Part shown: piece after piece, positions 29,299-41,147 of the stretch
How positions within the stretch are numbered: position 1 is the stretch's first letter
Layout of the letters: each line of letters starts with the position of its first letter
From: Brenneria sp. hezel4-2-4
Lineage (GTDB): Bacteria > Pseudomonadota > Gammaproteobacteria > Enterobacterales > Enterobacteriaceae
Reading direction: 5' to 3'
NCBI RefSeq assembly: GCF_013155275.1
Contig: NZ_JABJXS010000004.1
Location: 372,001 to 436,000, forward strand
DNA length: 64,000 bases
Program-made: the position numbers and the translations under genes
The notes under the pieces: generated by a model
Told to the model about the DNA's origin: nothing
Seen by the model: the letters and a program-made list of their open reading frames with translations, nothing else
Databases searched by the model: none

Positions 29299-29880
29299 TC
29301 AGTCTGTCGTGAGCCCCAAAAAATTCACTATGGGTGAAAAAAAGTGCTCAAATCCGACAAAGGCATGACTGCCCCCTGACTCCACTGTTTGGCGACAGGC
29401 GGTGTAATACGCCACCGCCTGACGATAATCCAGAACTTCATCCCCGGTCTGAAGCAGCAGCCACAGCAAATCAGGCGCTTCCAGCGGATCAACCTGCATG
29501 ACCTTCAGATCGTAAATGTGCCGTGACTCTAGCACATATTGTTCGCCGGTGTAGGGGTTCTGATATTCGCCCAGATGGTCGAGCAGCAGTTCAAACGGCC
29601 TGACGGCCGGGTTCACCACCACGGCGGGAACGGTAAAGCACTGGGACAGCCAGGTCGCATAATAACCACCGAGCGAGGAACCCACAATGCCCAGCGGCCG
29701 ACCCGCGTGCGCCATCACCAGCGACTCCATCATCTCCGCCGCCTCGGCCGGATAAGGCGGAAGCTGCGGCACCAGCATATCGATGTCGGGATGCCGGCTG
29801 GCCAGCCATGTTTTCAGCGCCGTCGCTTTGGCTGAATAAGGCGTGCTGTTGAAGCCGTGCAGATAAAGCAGGGTCGGCAT
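29299..29880 (-). CDS. yqiA: Esterase YqiA
   Basis: The 193-residue alpha/beta-hydrolase has the start [16 protein letters not shown], the nucleophile elbow GSSLGGYYA near residue 70, the acid region [12 protein letters not shown] and the histidine in [11 protein letters not shown]. coli YqiA cleaves palmitoyl-CoA and short esters in vitro. Its ATG shares one base with the cpdA stop (TGATG), so the two are translationally coupled. Confidence 0.9.
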   Translation of the reverse strand: MPTLLYLHGFNSTPYSAKATALKTWLASRHPDIDMLVPQLPPYPAEAAEMMESLVMAHAGRPLGIVGSSLGGYYATWLSQCFTVPAVVVNPAVRPFELLLDHLGEYQNPYTGEQYVLESRHIYDLKVMQVDPLEAPDLLWLLLQTGDEVLDYRQAVAYYTACRQTVESGGSHAFVGFEHFFSPIVNFLGLTTD

Positions 29881-30707
29881 CAGTAACCGTCCGAATCCAT
29901 ATCGGGCAGGAATTCGCTCCCCGCCAGACGATGCACCTCGGTCTCCAACCGACCGTCCGGCATCAGATCCAGATAACGCCAGCCGGGCGCTAAACCGTCA
30001 ATGGTGAAATTCGTGCAATGGGGTTTGAACTGAACGCAGGTAGAGGGCGTGGCCAGCAGACGTCGGCCGTGCCAGTCGAGATCCAGCTCCTGATGAATAT
30101 GTCCGCACAAAATGGTACTCACCCGCGGATAGCGGGCCAGCACCGCCGCCAGGCTATGCGCGTTACGCAAACTGTGCTGATCGAGCCAGGTACAGCCGGA
30201 AGGATGCGGATGATGATGCAGTAACAGCAGAGTATGGCGATCCGGCTGACTTTGCAGACTACGCTCGAGCCATTCGAGCTGATAATCGCTCAGTTCGCCA
30301 TGCGGCACGCCAAACACCTGGCTATCCAGCAGAATAATCTGCCATGTATCGCCCAACAGCACATGTTTGGACGGCGCAATCTCCGCCTCGGCCAGCGCAT
30401 CGACCATCGCCGGCTGAAAATCATGATTGCCCGGCAACCACACGCAGGGGGCGGACAAGCGCTGGATCCCGCGCGTGAAATGGCGATAGGCCTCCAGCGA
30501 ATGATCCTGAGCCAAATCGCCTGTCGCCACGATTAAATCAAACTCATGCTGCTGAGCCTGTATTGCATCCAGCACGGCGTGATAGCTGCGGTAGGTGTTA
30601 ATACCCAGCAACGTTTCATGCTCACCGGCAAAAAGGTGGGTATCTGTTATTTGTAAAATCCTGACTCTGGCCCCACTCGCCACAGGAAGTGTCAACAGGC
30701 TTTCCAA
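29880..30707 (-). CDS. cpdA: 3',5'-cyclic AMP phosphodiesterase
   Basis: The 275-residue class III phosphodiesterase hydrolyses cAMP to AMP. Metallophosphoesterase motifs are complete: [32 protein letters not shown] and CGHIHQELD. Length matches E. coli CpdA. It lies between yqiB and yqiA on the same strand; a gap of 84 bp separates it from yqiB. Confidence 0.93.
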   Translation of the reverse strand: MESLLTLPVASGARVRILQITDTHLFAGEHETLLGINTYRSYHAVLDAIQAQQHEFDLIVATGDLAQDHSLEAYRHFTRGIQRLSAPCVWLPGNHDFQPAMVDALAEAEIAPSKHVLLGDTWQIILLDSQVFGVPHGELSDYQLEWLERSLQSQPDRHTLLLLHHHPHPSGCTWLDQHSLRNAHSLAAVLARYPRVSTILCGHIHQELDLDWHGRRLLATPSTCVQFKPHCTNFTIDGLAPGWRYLDLMPDGRLETEVHRLAGSEFLPDMDSDGY

Positions 30708-30791
30708 ATGATGGTGTCCTTGGTTACTTAACTCTGTCTATACCCGCCATCTTTCACGTCGCAGGCGCGTCGGCTTCCCGCAACCTGAAAG

Positions 30792-31223
30792 CTATTGGGT
30801 ATCAAAAACCGGGATCGACATCGAACCATACGCCAAACAATATTTTAGCCAATCAGCAAGAAACTGATTAATTTGATGCTTTTCGTCACGTTGATGTAAC
30901 TTCTTGTTCGGATAATCATAACGTGCTTTGAAGCGGAAGATCTGCTGACTGGCACACACTTCCGCAACCAACGCGTCATGATACAGCCTGACCGTCATCA
31001 TGGGCAGACTCCAGTAGCTTACCGCCGGGGCGGTCTGCTGGATTTCCACCAATGAGGTATACCGGGTGGATTCAATAATGGTTAAACGATAAACCGCATG
31101 ATTAACGTGATAAACCGCCGTTTCACCGACTTCGTCGATACGGGGCAGCAAACGACGCAATTGCATGAAATTGGTTTCGCATAGCCTCATCATTGCCGGG
31201 AAATCCGGGGTATAACGTTTCAT
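30792..31223 (-). CDS. yqiB: DUF1249 protein YqiB
   Basis: The 143-residue protein matches YqiB (DUF1249), with [27 protein letters not shown] at the start and the conserved [30 protein letters not shown] near the end. The function is unknown; the gene is always between nudF and cpdA in enterobacteria. It starts 4 bp after the nudF stop. Confidence 0.9.
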   Translation of the reverse strand: MKRYTPDFPAMMRLCETNFMQLRRLLPRIDEVGETAVYHVNHAVYRLTIIESTRYTSLVEIQQTAPAVSYWSLPMMTVRLYHDALVAEVCASQQIFRFKARYDYPNKKLHQRDEKHQINQFLADWLKYCLAYGSMSIPVFDTQ

Positions 31224-31227
31224 AAAT

Positions 31228-31860
31228 TCAATCCACCCACGCCTTTCTCAATTTTTCATGGTGCAGTGCCAACCATTGCAGGGCAATGACAGACGCGGCG
31301 TTATCGATAATCCCTTCCTCAACCCATTGATAACTCTGTTCACGGCTGACGACATGAACCCGGATATCTTCATTTTCTTCCGCCAGCCCGTGAATGCCCG
31401 CCGCCGTCCGGGTATCCACTTCCCCTACCATAACAGCCAGACGCTCACTGGTGCCACCGGGACTGGCCAAATAGCTGATTATTTGCCGGCAGCGGCCCAC
31501 AGATAACCCGGCTTCCTCCTGGGCCTCCCGCCGGGCGACCTGTTCCAGACTTTCTCCCGGCTCAATCATGCCGGCCACCAGTTCAAGCAGCCAGGGAGAG
31601 ACGCTGGTGTCATAAGCGGCAATGCGTATCTGTTCGACCAGCACCACCTCATCACGCACCGGATCGTAAGGCAGCAGGACAACCGCATGCCCGCGTTCAA
31701 AAATCTCGCGGCTGACTTCATCGCTCATTTCGCCATTAAACAACCGATGACGAAAACGGTAGCGTACCAGTGAAAAAAAGCCGTTGTATAACTTTTCACG
31801 TGCAATAATTTCTACATCGTCTTGATTAAAAGTAACCGGACTGGGTACTGAAGACGTCAT
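31228..31860 (-). CDS. nudF: ADP-ribose pyrophosphatase
   Basis: The 210-residue Nudix hydrolase splits ADP-ribose to AMP and ribose 5-phosphate. The Nudix box is complete in [23 protein letters not shown] near residues 97-119. The start at 31860 gives the family N-terminus. It heads the nudF-yqiB-cpdA-yqiA-parE row and is divergent from tolC, with about 340 bp between the two starts. Confidence 0.92.
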   Translation of the reverse strand: MTSSVPSPVTFNQDDVEIIAREKLYNGFFSLVRYRFRHRLFNGEMSDEVSREIFERGHAVVLLPYDPVRDEVVLVEQIRIAAYDTSVSPWLLELVAGMIEPGESLEQVARREAQEEAGLSVGRCRQIISYLASPGGTSERLAVMVGEVDTRTAAGIHGLAEENEDIRVHVVSREQSYQWVEEGIIDNAASVIALQWLALHHEKLRKAWVD

Positions 31861-32205
31861 GACTAAGCTCCTGTCACGAGTATGATGACGCCCGGTATTG
31901 TAGCGCGGACTCGCCAATCATCACACTCGCTGTTGTTTGTGGTAAATTTACGTACACCCGGAACCTATCCCAGCAGGCATGATGGTCATCGCCACTTTTG
32001 GTGCCGGCCGTGTCCCGACAGTACGAAAATAAGGACACGCCGCTCAAGTACAACACAGAGTAAATAAAATGACTAATCGGGCGGATGGCGGGAAAAGATG
32101 GCACGTTCAGCTACCTTATCCTATTGGCAGATTCTGATAGAATCGACGACTATTCGTCTATCGACAGCGCTATATAGCGACATTGCTGCACAACAAGGAA
32201 TGCAA

Positions 32206-33606
32206 ATGAAGAAATTGCTCCCTCTCCTTATCGGTCTGAGCCTGGGTGGTTTTAGCGCCATTAGCCAGGCGGAAAATCTGTTACAGGTTTATCAGCAGGC
32301 GAAAACGACCAACCCTGATTTACGCAGCTCAGCCGCCACCCGCGACGCCGCGTTTGAAAAAATCAACGAAGCCCGCAGCCCGTTGCTGCCGCAATTGGGT
32401 TTAGGCGCGGATTATACCTATAACAATGGCTATCGCGACAACCAGGGTGTGAACAGCGATGTGAAAAGCGCGTCATTGCAGTTGACGCAAACCCTGTTCG
32501 ACATGTCCAAATGGCGCGCGCTGACCTTACAGGAAAAACAGGCCGGCATTGAAGACGTTACCTATCAGAGCGCGCAACAGGCCCTTATTCTGAATACGGC
32601 GACCGCGTATTTCAATGTGCTGCGCGCCATTGATTCCCTGTCTTATATCAACGCGCAAAAAGAAGCCATCTACCGTCAGTTGGATCAGACCACTCAGCGT
32701 TTTAACGTCGGTCTGGTGGCGATTACCGACGTACAGAACGCGCGCTCCGAGTACGACAGCGTGCTTGCCAACGAAGTGCTGGCGCGCAATACGCTGGATA
32801 ACGCCCTGGAAGTTCTGCGTCAGGTAAGCGGTAATTTCTACCCGCAGTTGGCGGGTCTGAACATCGACAATTTTGCCACCCGTCAGCCCGGCGTGGTAAA
32901 CAACCTGCTGAAAGAAGCAGAAAACCGCAACCTTAACCTGCTGTCCGCCCGCCTGAGCCAGGATCTGGCGCGCGAACAAATCCGTTACGCGCAAACCGGG
33001 CACATGCCTACGCTGGATCTGACCGCCTCCACCGGCGTCAGCGATACCAGCTATTCGGGTTCCAATGCCCGCGGCAGTTCGTTTAATGACAGTGACGTCG
33101 GTCAAAACAAGGTCGGCGTCAGTTTCAGCTTACCGCTGTATAGCGGCGGCGCGACCAGTTCGCAGGTAAAACAGGCGCAGCACAGTTTCGTCAGCGCCAG
33201 CGAACTGCTGGAAAGCGCTCACCGTTCCGTCGTCCAGACCGTGCGATCTTCTTTCAACAATATTTCCGCCTCGATCAGCAGCATCAACGCGTATAAACAG
33301 GCTGAAGTTTCCGCGCAAAGCTCACTGGATGCGATGGAAGCCGGTTATCAGGTAGGCACCCGAACCATTGTCGATGTGCTGGACGCCACCACCACGCTGT
33401 ATAACGCCAAGCAGCAGCTTTCCAGCGCCCGTTATGATTACCTGATTAATCAGTTGAACATTAAATCCGCACTGGGGACGCTGAATGAAAGCGATCTGCA
33501 AGCGCTGAATGCCGCGTTAGGCCAGCCGGTTTCAACCACGCCGCCGGTCAGCGACGATCACCGCAGCGGGCTGCTCACGCAAACCACCTCCGCGCCGCTT
33601 CAGTAG
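32206..33606 (+). CDS. tolC: Outer-membrane channel TolC
   Basis: The 466-residue exit duct serves tripartite efflux pumps and type I secretion. A signal peptide ends at ISQA-ENLLQVYQQA. The two-fold outer-membrane-efflux repeat is visible: SLQLTQTLFDMSKWRAL and NTATAYFNVLRAIDSL in the first half, GVSFSLPLYSGGATSSQVKQAQ and VDVLDATTTLYNAKQQL in the second. AAGGA just before 32206 supports this ATG; another ATG at 32200 is in frame. The C-terminal tail after QPVSTTPP is shorter than in E. coli. ygiB and ygiC follow on the same strand. Confidence 0.94.
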   Translation: MKKLLPLLIGLSLGGFSAISQAENLLQVYQQAKTTNPDLRSSAATRDAAFEKINEARSPLLPQLGLGADYTYNNGYRDNQGVNSDVKSASLQLTQTLFDMSKWRALTLQEKQAGIEDVTYQSAQQALILNTATAYFNVLRAIDSLSYINAQKEAIYRQLDQTTQRFNVGLVAITDVQNARSEYDSVLANEVLARNTLDNALEVLRQVSGNFYPQLAGLNIDNFATRQPGVVNNLLKEAENRNLNLLSARLSQDLAREQIRYAQTGHMPTLDLTASTGVSDTSYSGSNARGSSFNDSDVGQNKVGVSFSLPLYSGGATSSQVKQAQHSFVSASELLESAHRSVVQTVRSSFNNISASISSINAYKQAEVSAQSSLDAMEAGYQVGTRTIVDVLDATTTLYNAKQQLSSARYDYLINQLNIKSALGTLNESDLQALNAALGQPVSTTPPVSDDHRSGLLTQTTSAPLQ

Positions 33607-33798
33607 TCCTATCGCTATCCTGGGGAACAAACGTTCCCCTCTCATGCCGATAAAGCGAAGCGCCGCACAACTGAATGTATAGCAACGTAAAGAGTCGCTC
33701 GGTTACTGCCTTTGGTGCTTTAAATTCAAGCAGCCTTCCCCTATTCTTAACACACTTGTTAGTCATTGGGCATGATGCCTTTTCTCTGGGATAACACG

Positions 33799-34464
33799 AT
33801 GAAACGTACCAAAAATATTAATCAGGAAACTTTCCGGAAAGGATGGCGAACGTACCGTCTGGCGCCCATCGCCTTGGCCGTCAGTACGGTATTTGTATTG
33901 GCAGGCTGCGAGCAGGCCGATGAAACCGTTTCCCTGTATCAGAACGCCGATGAATGTTCGAGCGCCAATCCATCGATGAGCGAGCAGTGCACCACCGCGT
34001 ATAACAACGCCCTGAAAGAAGCGGAAAAAACCGCGCCTAAATATGCGACGCGCGAAGACTGCGTGGCTGAGTTTGGCGAAGCGCAATGTACTCAGGCTCC
34101 GGCGCAGGCCGGCATGGCCGCGGAATCTCAGCAGAGCGGCAGTTTCTGGATGCCGCTGATGGCCGGTTATATGATGGGCCGAATGATGGGCGGCGGCGCT
34201 GGCTACGCCCAACAGCCGCTGTTTACCTCAAAATCCCCGACCAGCCCGGCCAACGGCAAATTCGTTGATGCGACCGGTAAAAATTACGGTAATGCCACGA
34301 CGGGCCGAACCATTAACGTACCGAAAACGGCGCTGGCGCCTAAACCCGCCACCACCTCAACCATTACCCGCGGCGGGTTCGGCGAGACGGTCGCCAAACA
34401 GACCAGCATGCAACGCAGCAACGCCAGTTCAAGTTCCAGCTCTTCCCGTAGCATGGGTGGCTGA
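33799..34464 (+). CDS. ygiB: DUF1190 lipoprotein-like protein YgiB
   Basis: The 221-residue protein matches E. coli YgiB. It has an N-terminal export signal with a possible lipobox (VFVLAGC near residue 36), [20 protein letters not shown], and a glycine-methionine-rich segment [22 protein letters not shown] serine-rich tail ends in SRSMGG. Its role is unknown; it is linked to tolC and ygiC in many genomes. The ATG at 33799 was chosen over 33766 to keep the signal at the N-terminus. Confidence 0.9.
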   Translation: MKRTKNINQETFRKGWRTYRLAPIALAVSTVFVLAGCEQADETVSLYQNADECSSANPSMSEQCTTAYNNALKEAEKTAPKYATREDCVAEFGEAQCTQAPAQAGMAAESQQSGSFWMPLMAGYMMGRMMGGGAGYAQQPLFTSKSPTSPANGKFVDATGKNYGNATTGRTINVPKTALAPKPATTSTITRGGFGETVAKQTSMQRSNASSSSSSSRSMGG

Positions 34465-34475
34465 GGACGTATTTA

Positions 34476-35636
34476 ATGAAGCGGATTGAAATCAAAGAAC
34501 GTCCCGACTGGCGTGAGAAAGCCACCGAATTCGGCTTTCGTTTTCACACCATGTATGGAGAACCCTACTGGAGTGAAGAGGCGTACTATCAGTTTACCCT
34601 CGCACAAATCGAAGAATTGGAAGACACCACCGCCGAGCTGCACCAGATGTGCTTACAGGTGGTGGAAAAAGTCGTCGACAGTGAACAGCTACTGACGAAA
34701 TTCCGCATTCCCAAACACACCTGGGAATTTGTCAGGGATTCATGGCGCACCCGCCAGCCGTCGCTTTATTCGCGCCTGGATTTGGCTTATGACGGCAAAA
34801 CGCCGGCCAAGCTGCTGGAAAACAACGCGGATACGCCGACATCGCTCTATGAAGCGGCATTTTTTCAATGGCTGTGGCTGGAAGATCAACTCAAGTCAGG
34901 GCAATTGCCGCAAACCGCCGATCAGTACAACAGTATTCAGGAAAAGCTGATCGAACGTTTTGAGGATCTCAAACTCAATCACGGTTTTGGTTTGTTGCAT
35001 TTCGCCTGCTGCCAGGATACGGAAGAAGATCGCGGTACGGTGCAATATCTCCAGGATTGCGCGCTGGAAGCCGGTCTGCCGAGTGAATTTCTTTATATGG
35101 AAGAAATCGGCCTGGGTGAAAAAGGCCAGTTTACCGATCTGGAAAATCAGGTGATCGGCAATCTGTTCAAGCTGTATCCCTGGGAATTCATGCTGCGCGA
35201 GATGTTTTCCACCAAGCTGGAAGATGCCGGCGTTCGCTGGCTGGAACCCGCCTGGAAGAGCATTATCTCCAATAAGGCGCTGCTGCCGATGCTGTGGGAG
35301 ATGTTCCCGAATCACCCCAACCTGTTACCCGCTTATTTCAGCGAAGACCAACACCCGGCGCTGGAAAATTACGTCATCAAGCCGCTGTTTTCGCGCGAAG
35401 GCGCCAATATCCAGATTGTGGAAAACGGCAAGGAGATTGCCGCGGTGGGCGGGCCATATGGCGAAGAAGGCAAAATCATTCAGCAATACCACCCTTTGCC
35501 CAGATTCGGCGACAGCTATACCCTGATTGGCAGTTGGCTGGTAAACGATCAACCCTGCGGCATTGGCGTACGCGAAGATCGCGAACTGATCACGCAGGAT
35601 CTGTCGCGTTTTTACCCGCATATCATTCTGGATTAA
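34476..35636 (+). CDS. ygiC: Glutathionylspermidine-synthase-like ligase YgiC
   Basis: The 386-residue ATP-grasp protein corresponds to the synthetase domain of glutathionylspermidine synthase without the amidase domain. The blocks [41 protein letters not shown] and [17 protein letters not shown] are conserved with E. coli YgiC. It starts 11 bp after ygiB and probably shares its transcript. The natural substrate is unknown. Confidence 0.9.
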   Translation: MKRIEIKERPDWREKATEFGFRFHTMYGEPYWSEEAYYQFTLAQIEELEDTTAELHQMCLQVVEKVVDSEQLLTKFRIPKHTWEFVRDSWRTRQPSLYSRLDLAYDGKTPAKLLENNADTPTSLYEAAFFQWLWLEDQLKSGQLPQTADQYNSIQEKLIERFEDLKLNHGFGLLHFACCQDTEEDRGTVQYLQDCALEAGLPSEFLYMEEIGLGEKGQFTDLENQVIGNLFKLYPWEFMLREMFSTKLEDAGVRWLEPAWKSIISNKALLPMLWEMFPNHPNLLPAYFSEDQHPALENYVIKPLFSREGANIQIVENGKEIAAVGGPYGEEGKIIQQYHPLPRFGDSYTLIGSWLVNDQPCGIGVREDRELITQDLSRFYPHIILD

Positions 35637-35646
35637 TCGTAAAAAA

Positions 35647-35667
35647 GGCACGGTTTCACACCGTGCC
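35647..35667. terminator. Bidirectional terminator between ygiC and ygiD
   Basis: GGCACGGT (35647-35654) pairs with ACCGTGCC (35660-35667), and A-runs lie on both sides. It can stop ygiC from the left and ygiD from the right. Confidence 0.75.
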
Positions 35668-35685
35668 TGCCACGAAAAAACGACG

Positions 35686-36471
35686 TTATCCTACCTGCAC
35701 CGACAACATACTCAGCGATCCCATGGCAATGCCATCGACCGGTACAGTGACGGCCTCTCTACCATCCCAGCCTCCCAGCACGTACAGCAGCGGCAGATAG
35801 TGATCGGGCGTTGGATTGGACAACGCCGCGCCTTCATGCTGCATAAAGTTTATCAGCGGATGGTTGTCTCCCTGATACGTCAGGTTATCCCGGACAAACC
35901 GACTGAATGAAACGGCCCAGGGATAGGGTTCGTCGTCGCCATCCCATTTAATCATACGCAGATTGTGCACCACGTTGCCGCTGGCGACAATCATGATGCC
36001 CTCATCCCGCAGCGCCGCCAGTTTACGGCCCAACTGATAGTGATACTCCGCCGGCTGCGTCCCATCAATACTAAGCTGCACCACCGGAATATCCGCCTGT
36101 GGATACATCTTTATCAGCACCCCCCAGGAGCCGTGATCCAATCCCCATTCGCTGCGATCCGCCGCCACCGGAATGGGCGCCAGCAGCCGTTGAATTTTTT
36201 CGGCCAGATCAGGCAAGCCTGGCGCCGGATAGCGGGTATCAAACAACGCCTGCGGAAAACCGCCGAAATCATGGATGGTGCGGGGATTTTCCATTGCCGT
36301 CACCGCCGTGCCGCGAGTATACCAGTGGGCGGAAACCGCCAGAATGGCTTTCGGACGCGGCAATGTCGCCCCTAACGCCTGCCAGGCCTGAGTGTACGGG
36401 TTATTCTCCAACACGTTCATCGGGCTACCGTGACCGAGGAACAGTGCGGGCATCCGGGCTGTGTGGTTCAT
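35686..36471 (-). CDS. ygiD: 4,5-DOPA extradiol dioxygenase-like protein YgiD
   Basis: The 261-residue protein belongs to the DODA/LigB superfamily. Zinc or iron ligands are seen in LFLGHGSPMN, VSAHWYTRG, GLDHGSWGVL and a later histidine in VVHNLRMI. E. coli YgiD opens L-DOPA extradiolically in vitro. The gene is convergent with ygiC and separated by a bidirectional terminator. Confidence 0.9.
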   Translation of the reverse strand: MNHTARMPALFLGHGSPMNVLENNPYTQAWQALGATLPRPKAILAVSAHWYTRGTAVTAMENPRTIHDFGGFPQALFDTRYPAPGLPDLAEKIQRLLAPIPVAADRSEWGLDHGSWGVLIKMYPQADIPVVQLSIDGTQPAEYHYQLGRKLAALRDEGIMIVASGNVVHNLRMIKWDGDDEPYPWAVSFSRFVRDNLTYQGDNHPLINFMQHEGAALSNPTPDHYLPLLYVLGGWDGREAVTVPVDGIAMGSLSMLSVQVG

Positions 36472-36639
36472 AAAATATCCTTAGCAAAATGCCAGCGTCG
36501 TGCAACAGCACGTAATGAGATTACTCTACGCCCTTTGGGTGCCGGAAAAAGTCGGATATCTGTGATGAAGAACATCAATAAATTTGAAAATAATCGTTAG
36601 CGGAAAAGAAAATACCTTTGCGGACAACGCGTTACGGGC

Positions 36640-36682
36640 AAAAAAAACGGCCAACGCGCGAGGTGAAGCGCACGTTGGCCGT
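36640..36682 (-). terminator. rnpB terminator
   Basis: A 14-bp stem (36647-36660 with 36669-36682, containing one mismatch) is followed on the minus strand by an eight-T run. It lies directly after the mature 3' end of RNase P RNA. Confidence 0.85.
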
Positions 36683-36690
36683 ATACAAAC

Positions 36691-37068
<378 letters not shown>

Positions 37069-37075
37069 GGCGCGG

Positions 37076-37104
37076 ATTGTATAGTGTTTTACCCTACGTG
37101 TCAT
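37076..37104 (-). promoter_or_regulatory. Sigma-70 promoter of rnpB
   Basis: On the minus strand ATGACA (37104-37099) and TACAAT (37081-37076) are separated by 17 bp, five of six matches each to the consensus boxes. The predicted start about seven bases later agrees with the rnpB 5' end. The -35 box overlaps the rsmI stop codon. Confidence 0.7.
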
Positions 37105-37964
37105 CTTTCCTGCCGGTCGAGCGCATACTTATACAGCGCATTCTTCTTAACGCCGTGGATTTCCGCGGCCAGCGCGGCGGCCTTTTTCAACGGCAGCTCT
37201 TTTTGCAACAGGGACAGCGTTCGCAGAGCCTCGGCCGGCAAGGCATCAATATCCGCTTTGTGGCCTTCCACAATCAGCACCATTTCGCCCTTACGGCGAT
37301 TTTCATCTTCCTTCACCCACTCCAACAGCTCGCCCACCGGCGCGCCGTGGATGGATTCCCAGGTTTTGGTGATTTCACGCGCCAGCACCACATAACGCTG
37401 TGGGCCAAGTACCACGATAATGTCCTGCAAACTATCCAATAACCGATGTGTCGACTCATAAAAAATCAGGGTTCGCGGCTCTTCCTGCAACGCGCGCAAT
37501 GTATCGGTGCGCGCTTTGGTTTTCGCCGGCAAAAAGCCTTCATAGCAAAAGCGATCGGAAGGCAGTCCGGCGGCCGACAGGGCGGTAATCGCCGCACAAG
37601 CGCCCGGCAAGGGGACAACACGGATCCCGGCCTCGCGGCAGCGTCTCACCAGATGATAGCCGGGGTCGTTAATCAGCGGCGTTCCCGCATCGGAAACCAG
37701 CGCAATACTTTGTCCGGACTGCAATTTCGCCAGCAACGTGTCTGCTTTTTGCTGTTCATTGTGATCGTGTAATGCGAAAAGCCGCGCATTAATGGCAAAA
37801 TGTTGTAACAGCAAACCGGTATGACGGGTATCCTCGGCGGCAATCAGATCAACATGCTGCAATACCGCCAAAGCACGTTGGGTGATATCGCCCAGATTGC
37901 CAATCGGCGTGGGGACAATGTAGAGGGTGGATGCAGAAATGTCTGCTTGTTGGTCTTGATTCAT
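37101..37964 (-). CDS. rsmI: 16S rRNA (cytidine1402-2'-O)-methyltransferase
   Basis: The 287-residue SAM-dependent enzyme methylates the 2'-OH of C1402 in the decoding centre. Family motifs: [19 protein letters not shown] at residues 14-32, [30 protein letters not shown] and [23 protein letters not shown]. It reads away from lpoA with a 60-bp divergent gap and ends over the rnpB promoter. Confidence 0.94.
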   Translation of the reverse strand: MNQDQQADISASTLYIVPTPIGNLGDITQRALAVLQHVDLIAAEDTRHTGLLLQHFAINARLFALHDHNEQQKADTLLAKLQSGQSIALVSDAGTPLINDPGYHLVRRCREAGIRVVPLPGACAAITALSAAGLPSDRFCYEGFLPAKTKARTDTLRALQEEPRTLIFYESTHRLLDSLQDIIVVLGPQRYVVLAREITKTWESIHGAPVGELLEWVKEDENRRKGEMVLIVEGHKADIDALPAEALRTLSLLQKELPLKKAAALAAEIHGVKKNALYKYALDRQER

Positions 37965-38025
37965 TGTTTCATCCGGGTTGCCGATTTAATATTGAGCATC
38001 TTTAAAAAAAATCACTGGATACAGT

Positions 38026-40038
38026 ATGCTTTCCTTTCATTTCGTCCGTACCCAGGCAGGGCGCGCTATCCCTGTTTTGTTAGCGGCGCTGTTTCTTGCA
38101 GGCTGTCCGAGTCAGGCGCCGCAAAGCCCGCCGCCCGAGGTTCAAGGCCAGGCTGATGCTTCATCTGATTATTATCTGCAACAGATGCAGCAAAGCAGCG
38201 ATGATAACAAGGCTGGCTGGCAATTACTTGCGATTCGTTCTCTGATACAGGAAGGCAAGGTGCCGCAGGCAAGTCAGCAGTTTAGCGCATTACCTGAAAA
38301 ATTAAGCGCGGCGCAGCAACAGGAACGGCAGTTGATCAATGCTGAACTGGCCGCCGCACAGAACAACATGGACGCCGCGAACGCCGCCCTGGGCCAGTTG
38401 GACATCAATACGCTCGGCGAACAGCAGAAGCGCCGCTACTATCAAACGCAGATCAACGCCAATCAGGGGCGTCCTTCCATCACGCTGCTGCGCGCCTACA
38501 TCGCCCAGGAGCCGTTGCTGCAAGGCGACGAGCGTCAATCAAATCTGGATCAGACCTGGCTGACGCTGGCGCAAATGAGCCCGCAGGAATCGGGATCGTT
38601 ACTGATCAACGCCAACGAGAACACGCTGGCCGGCTGGGTGGATCTGTTGAATACCTATCAGAATAACCGCCAGTCTCCCGACCAGCTAAAAGCGGCCATT
38701 CAGGATTGGCAGACCCGCTATCCGCATCATCCGGCGGCCAAAACCCTGCCGACGCAGTTAAATCAAGTGGTGGATTTCCACCAGTCGCAGGTTAGCAGTA
38801 TCGCGCTGCTGCTGCCGTTAAACGGCCAGGCCCAGGTGTTTGCCAATGCGATCCAGCAAGGGTTCAACGCGGCTAAAAACGGTCAGGCGACCATGGCGGA
38901 AACCGCGCCATCGGCCGGCGATCCTCAGCAGATGCAAAATAGTCAGCCTGCCGATGGTCTGGATGAGCAAAACGTTCAGGATGGTCAGCCTGCCGCAGAA
39001 TATAGCACCGATGTTGATACCGTTGCCGCAGCCCCCGCAGAACAACATGCGCTTCCCAGTTCCTTACCGGTAAAAGTGTATGACACTTCATCTCAGCCCT
39101 TGGCGAATGTGTTGGCTCAGGCGCAACAGGACGGCGCTTCCCTGGTCGTCGGGCCGCTATTGAAAAACGAAGTGGAACAACTGGCAGGAAGCCAGTCTCC
39201 GTTGAATATTCTGGCGCTCAATCAGCCGGAACATGCGCAGAACAGCCCCAATATCTGCTACTTCGCGTTGGCGCCGGAAGATGAGGCCAGAGACGCCGCA
39301 AAGTTTATTTACCAGCAGGGTAAACAGCAGCCGTTATTACTGGTGCCGCGCGGAACCCTGGGCGATCGCATCGTCAATGCGTTTGCGCAAGCCTGGAGCC
39401 AACAAGGCGGCGGCAACCTATTGCAGCAACGCTTTGGCAGCGCCTTTGAGTTAAAACAAGCCATCAACAGCGGCGCGGGCCTAAGCCTGAGCGGCCAGCC
39501 CGTCAATATGACGCCGCCGCAACCCCAAACCGGCACAACGGTTGGCGGCTTAACCATCCCGGCGCAGGTGCCGCCGACGGTTAACGCCGCCATCAGCGGC
39601 AATATTGATGCCGTCTATATCATCGCCACCCCCGATGAACTGGCGCTGATCAAACCGATGATTGATATGCGCACCACATCGCGTTCACGTCCTGCGCTGT
39701 ATGCCAGTTCCCGCAGTTTTCAAGCCGGCAGCGGCCCTGATTTCCGTCTCGAAATGGAAGGGTTGCAGTTCAGCGAGATCCCGCTACTCGCCGGGGAAAA
39801 TCCGGCGCTGATGCAGCAGGTGAGCAACCAGTTCAGAAACGATTACTCGCTGGTGCGCCTGTATGCCATGGGGATGGACGCCTGGACCCTGTCCAGCCGC
39901 TTTGCTGAAATGCGTCAGATCCCCGGCCATCAGGTGGCAGGAGCGACGGGCAGGCTGAGCGCGACATCCGATTGCGTGATTAACCGGCAAATGACCTGGC
40001 TGCAATATCGTCAGGGACAGTTGGTGCCCGCATCCTGA
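38026..40038 (+). CDS. lpoA: Outer-membrane lipoprotein activator of PBP1A
   Basis: The 670-residue lipoprotein reaches from the outer membrane to stimulate penicillin-binding protein 1A. The lipobox LFLAGC places the acylated cysteine at residue 27. A TPR-like N-terminal domain ([30 protein letters not shown]...) and a periplasmic-binding-protein-like C-terminal domain ([23 protein letters not shown]..., [16 protein letters not shown]) are joined by a Q/P/A-rich linker near residues 290-345. A second low-complexity insert lies near 487-515. The stop overlaps the probable CTG start of yraN. Confidence 0.92.
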   Translation: MLSFHFVRTQAGRAIPVLLAALFLAGCPSQAPQSPPPEVQGQADASSDYYLQQMQQSSDDNKAGWQLLAIRSLIQEGKVPQASQQFSALPEKLSAAQQQERQLINAELAAAQNNMDAANAALGQLDINTLGEQQKRRYYQTQINANQGRPSITLLRAYIAQEPLLQGDERQSNLDQTWLTLAQMSPQESGSLLINANENTLAGWVDLLNTYQNNRQSPDQLKAAIQDWQTRYPHHPAAKTLPTQLNQVVDFHQSQVSSIALLLPLNGQAQVFANAIQQGFNAAKNGQATMAETAPSAGDPQQMQNSQPADGLDEQNVQDGQPAAEYSTDVDTVAAAPAEQHALPSSLPVKVYDTSSQPLANVLAQAQQDGASLVVGPLLKNEVEQLAGSQSPLNILALNQPEHAQNSPNICYFALAPEDEARDAAKFIYQQGKQQPLLLVPRGTLGDRIVNAFAQAWSQQGGGNLLQQRFGSAFELKQAINSGAGLSLSGQPVNMTPPQPQTGTTVGGLTIPAQVPPTVNAAISGNIDAVYIIATPDELALIKPMIDMRTTSRSRPALYASSRSFQAGSGPDFRLEMEGLQFSEIPLLAGENPALMQQVSNQFRNDYSLVRLYAMGMDAWTLSSRFAEMRQIPGHQVAGATGRLSATSDCVINRQMTWLQYRQGQLVPAS

Positions 40039-40391
40039 ACCGGCGGACGACAGGCGCAGATTACGAACAGCGGGCCAGACGCTATCTTGAACGCGCCGGC
40101 TTAACCTTCGCCGCCGCCAATGTCACGTTGCGCGGCGGTGAGCTGGATTTGATTATGCGCGATCGGCAAACCTGGGTGTTTGTGGAAGTCCGCTATCGGC
40201 GGAATGCCGATTTTGGCGGCGCGGCCGCCAGCGTGACCCGACAGAAACAGCGGCGGTTGCTTCATGCCGCCGCCGTCTGGCTGGCGCAACGGGACGCCAG
40301 TTTTGATACGGTGGACTGCCGTTTCGACGTGCTGGCCATTACGGATAACCAATTTTCCTGGATCCCTAACGCTTTTAACGCGCAGGAATGA
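40035..40391 (+). CDS. yraN: UPF0102 protein YraN, probable CTG start
   Basis: A 118-residue nuclease-fold protein of the UPF0102 family. The core [40 protein letters not shown] and [13 protein letters not shown] matches E. coli YraN. There is no in-frame ATG or GTG that includes the conserved N-terminal helix. A CTG at 40035 overlaps the lpoA TGA (CTGA), which is where an ATGA overlap would be expected; the next option is TTG 40128, which would remove the N-terminal third. I therefore choose CTG with caution. The function is not established; a role with Holliday-junction-like resolvase folds is only structural similarity. Confidence 0.75.
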   Translation: MNRRTTGADYEQRARRYLERAGLTFAAANVTLRGGELDLIMRDRQTWVFVEVRYRRNADFGGAAASVTRQKQRRLLHAAAVWLAQRDASFDTVDCRFDVLAITDNQFSWIPNAFNAQE

Positions 40392-40546
40392 TAGATTTCA
40401 GCGCCGCTCCCAATAAGCATTTGCTCCGGGACGTTCAAACGCCATCGCGTTTGGTCGGACACGGCTCAAGCCCCAAATGGCGAGCAACATCGCTATAGGG
40501 ACAGGCCATTAATGTATGGATTTTAATTAAAGTAGGTTAATTCAAC

Positions 40547-41137
40547 GTGCTGGATAGAATAAAAGTTTGTTTTACCGAAAGTATTCAAACGCAGATCGCT
40601 GCTGCGGAAGCCTTACCGGATGCAATCTCGCGTGCCGCCGTGGCACTGGTGCAGAGCCTGTTGAACGGCAATAAAATTCTGTGCTGCGGTAACGGAACGT
40701 CGGCCGCCAACTCCCAGCATTTTGCCGCCAGCATGATTAATCGCTTCGAAGCCGAACGCCCCAGCTTACCGGCGATTGCACTTAATGCCGATAATGTGGT
40801 CATAACTGCGATCGCCAACGATCGGTTGCATGAAGAGATCTACGCCAAACAAGTTCGGGCGCTGGGACAAACCGGCGACGTATTACTGGCGATATCAACC
40901 CGCGGAAACAGCCGCGACATTGTAAAAGCCGTGGAAGCGGCGGTAACCCGAGATATGACTATCGTCGCCCTGACAGGTTACGATGGCGGTGAACTGGCCG
41001 GGCTGCTTGGTCCACAGGATGTGGAAATCCGCATTCCTTCACACCGTAGCGCCCGTATTCAGGAAATGCACATGCTGACGGTTAACTGCCTGTGCGATTT
41101 AATTGATAACACTTTGTTTCCACACCAGAACGATTAA
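40547..41137 (+). CDS. diaA: DnaA initiator-associating protein
   Basis: The 196-residue SIS-domain protein forms tetramers that bring DnaA together on oriC for timely initiation. It is nearly identical in style to E. coli Dia[33 protein letters not shown] start, [23 protein letters not shown], and [18 protein letters not shown]. The start is GTG at 40547. dolP begins 10 bp after the stop, so both are probably cotranscribed. Confidence 0.93.
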   Translation: MLDRIKVCFTESIQTQIAAAEALPDAISRAAVALVQSLLNGNKILCCGNGTSAANSQHFAASMINRFEAERPSLPAIALNADNVVITAIANDRLHEEIYAKQVRALGQTGDVLLAISTRGNSRDIVKAVEAAVTRDMTIVALTGYDGGELAGLLGPQDVEIRIPSHRSARIQEMHMLTVNCLCDLIDNTLFPHQND

Positions 41138-41147
41138 GGAGCACTAC

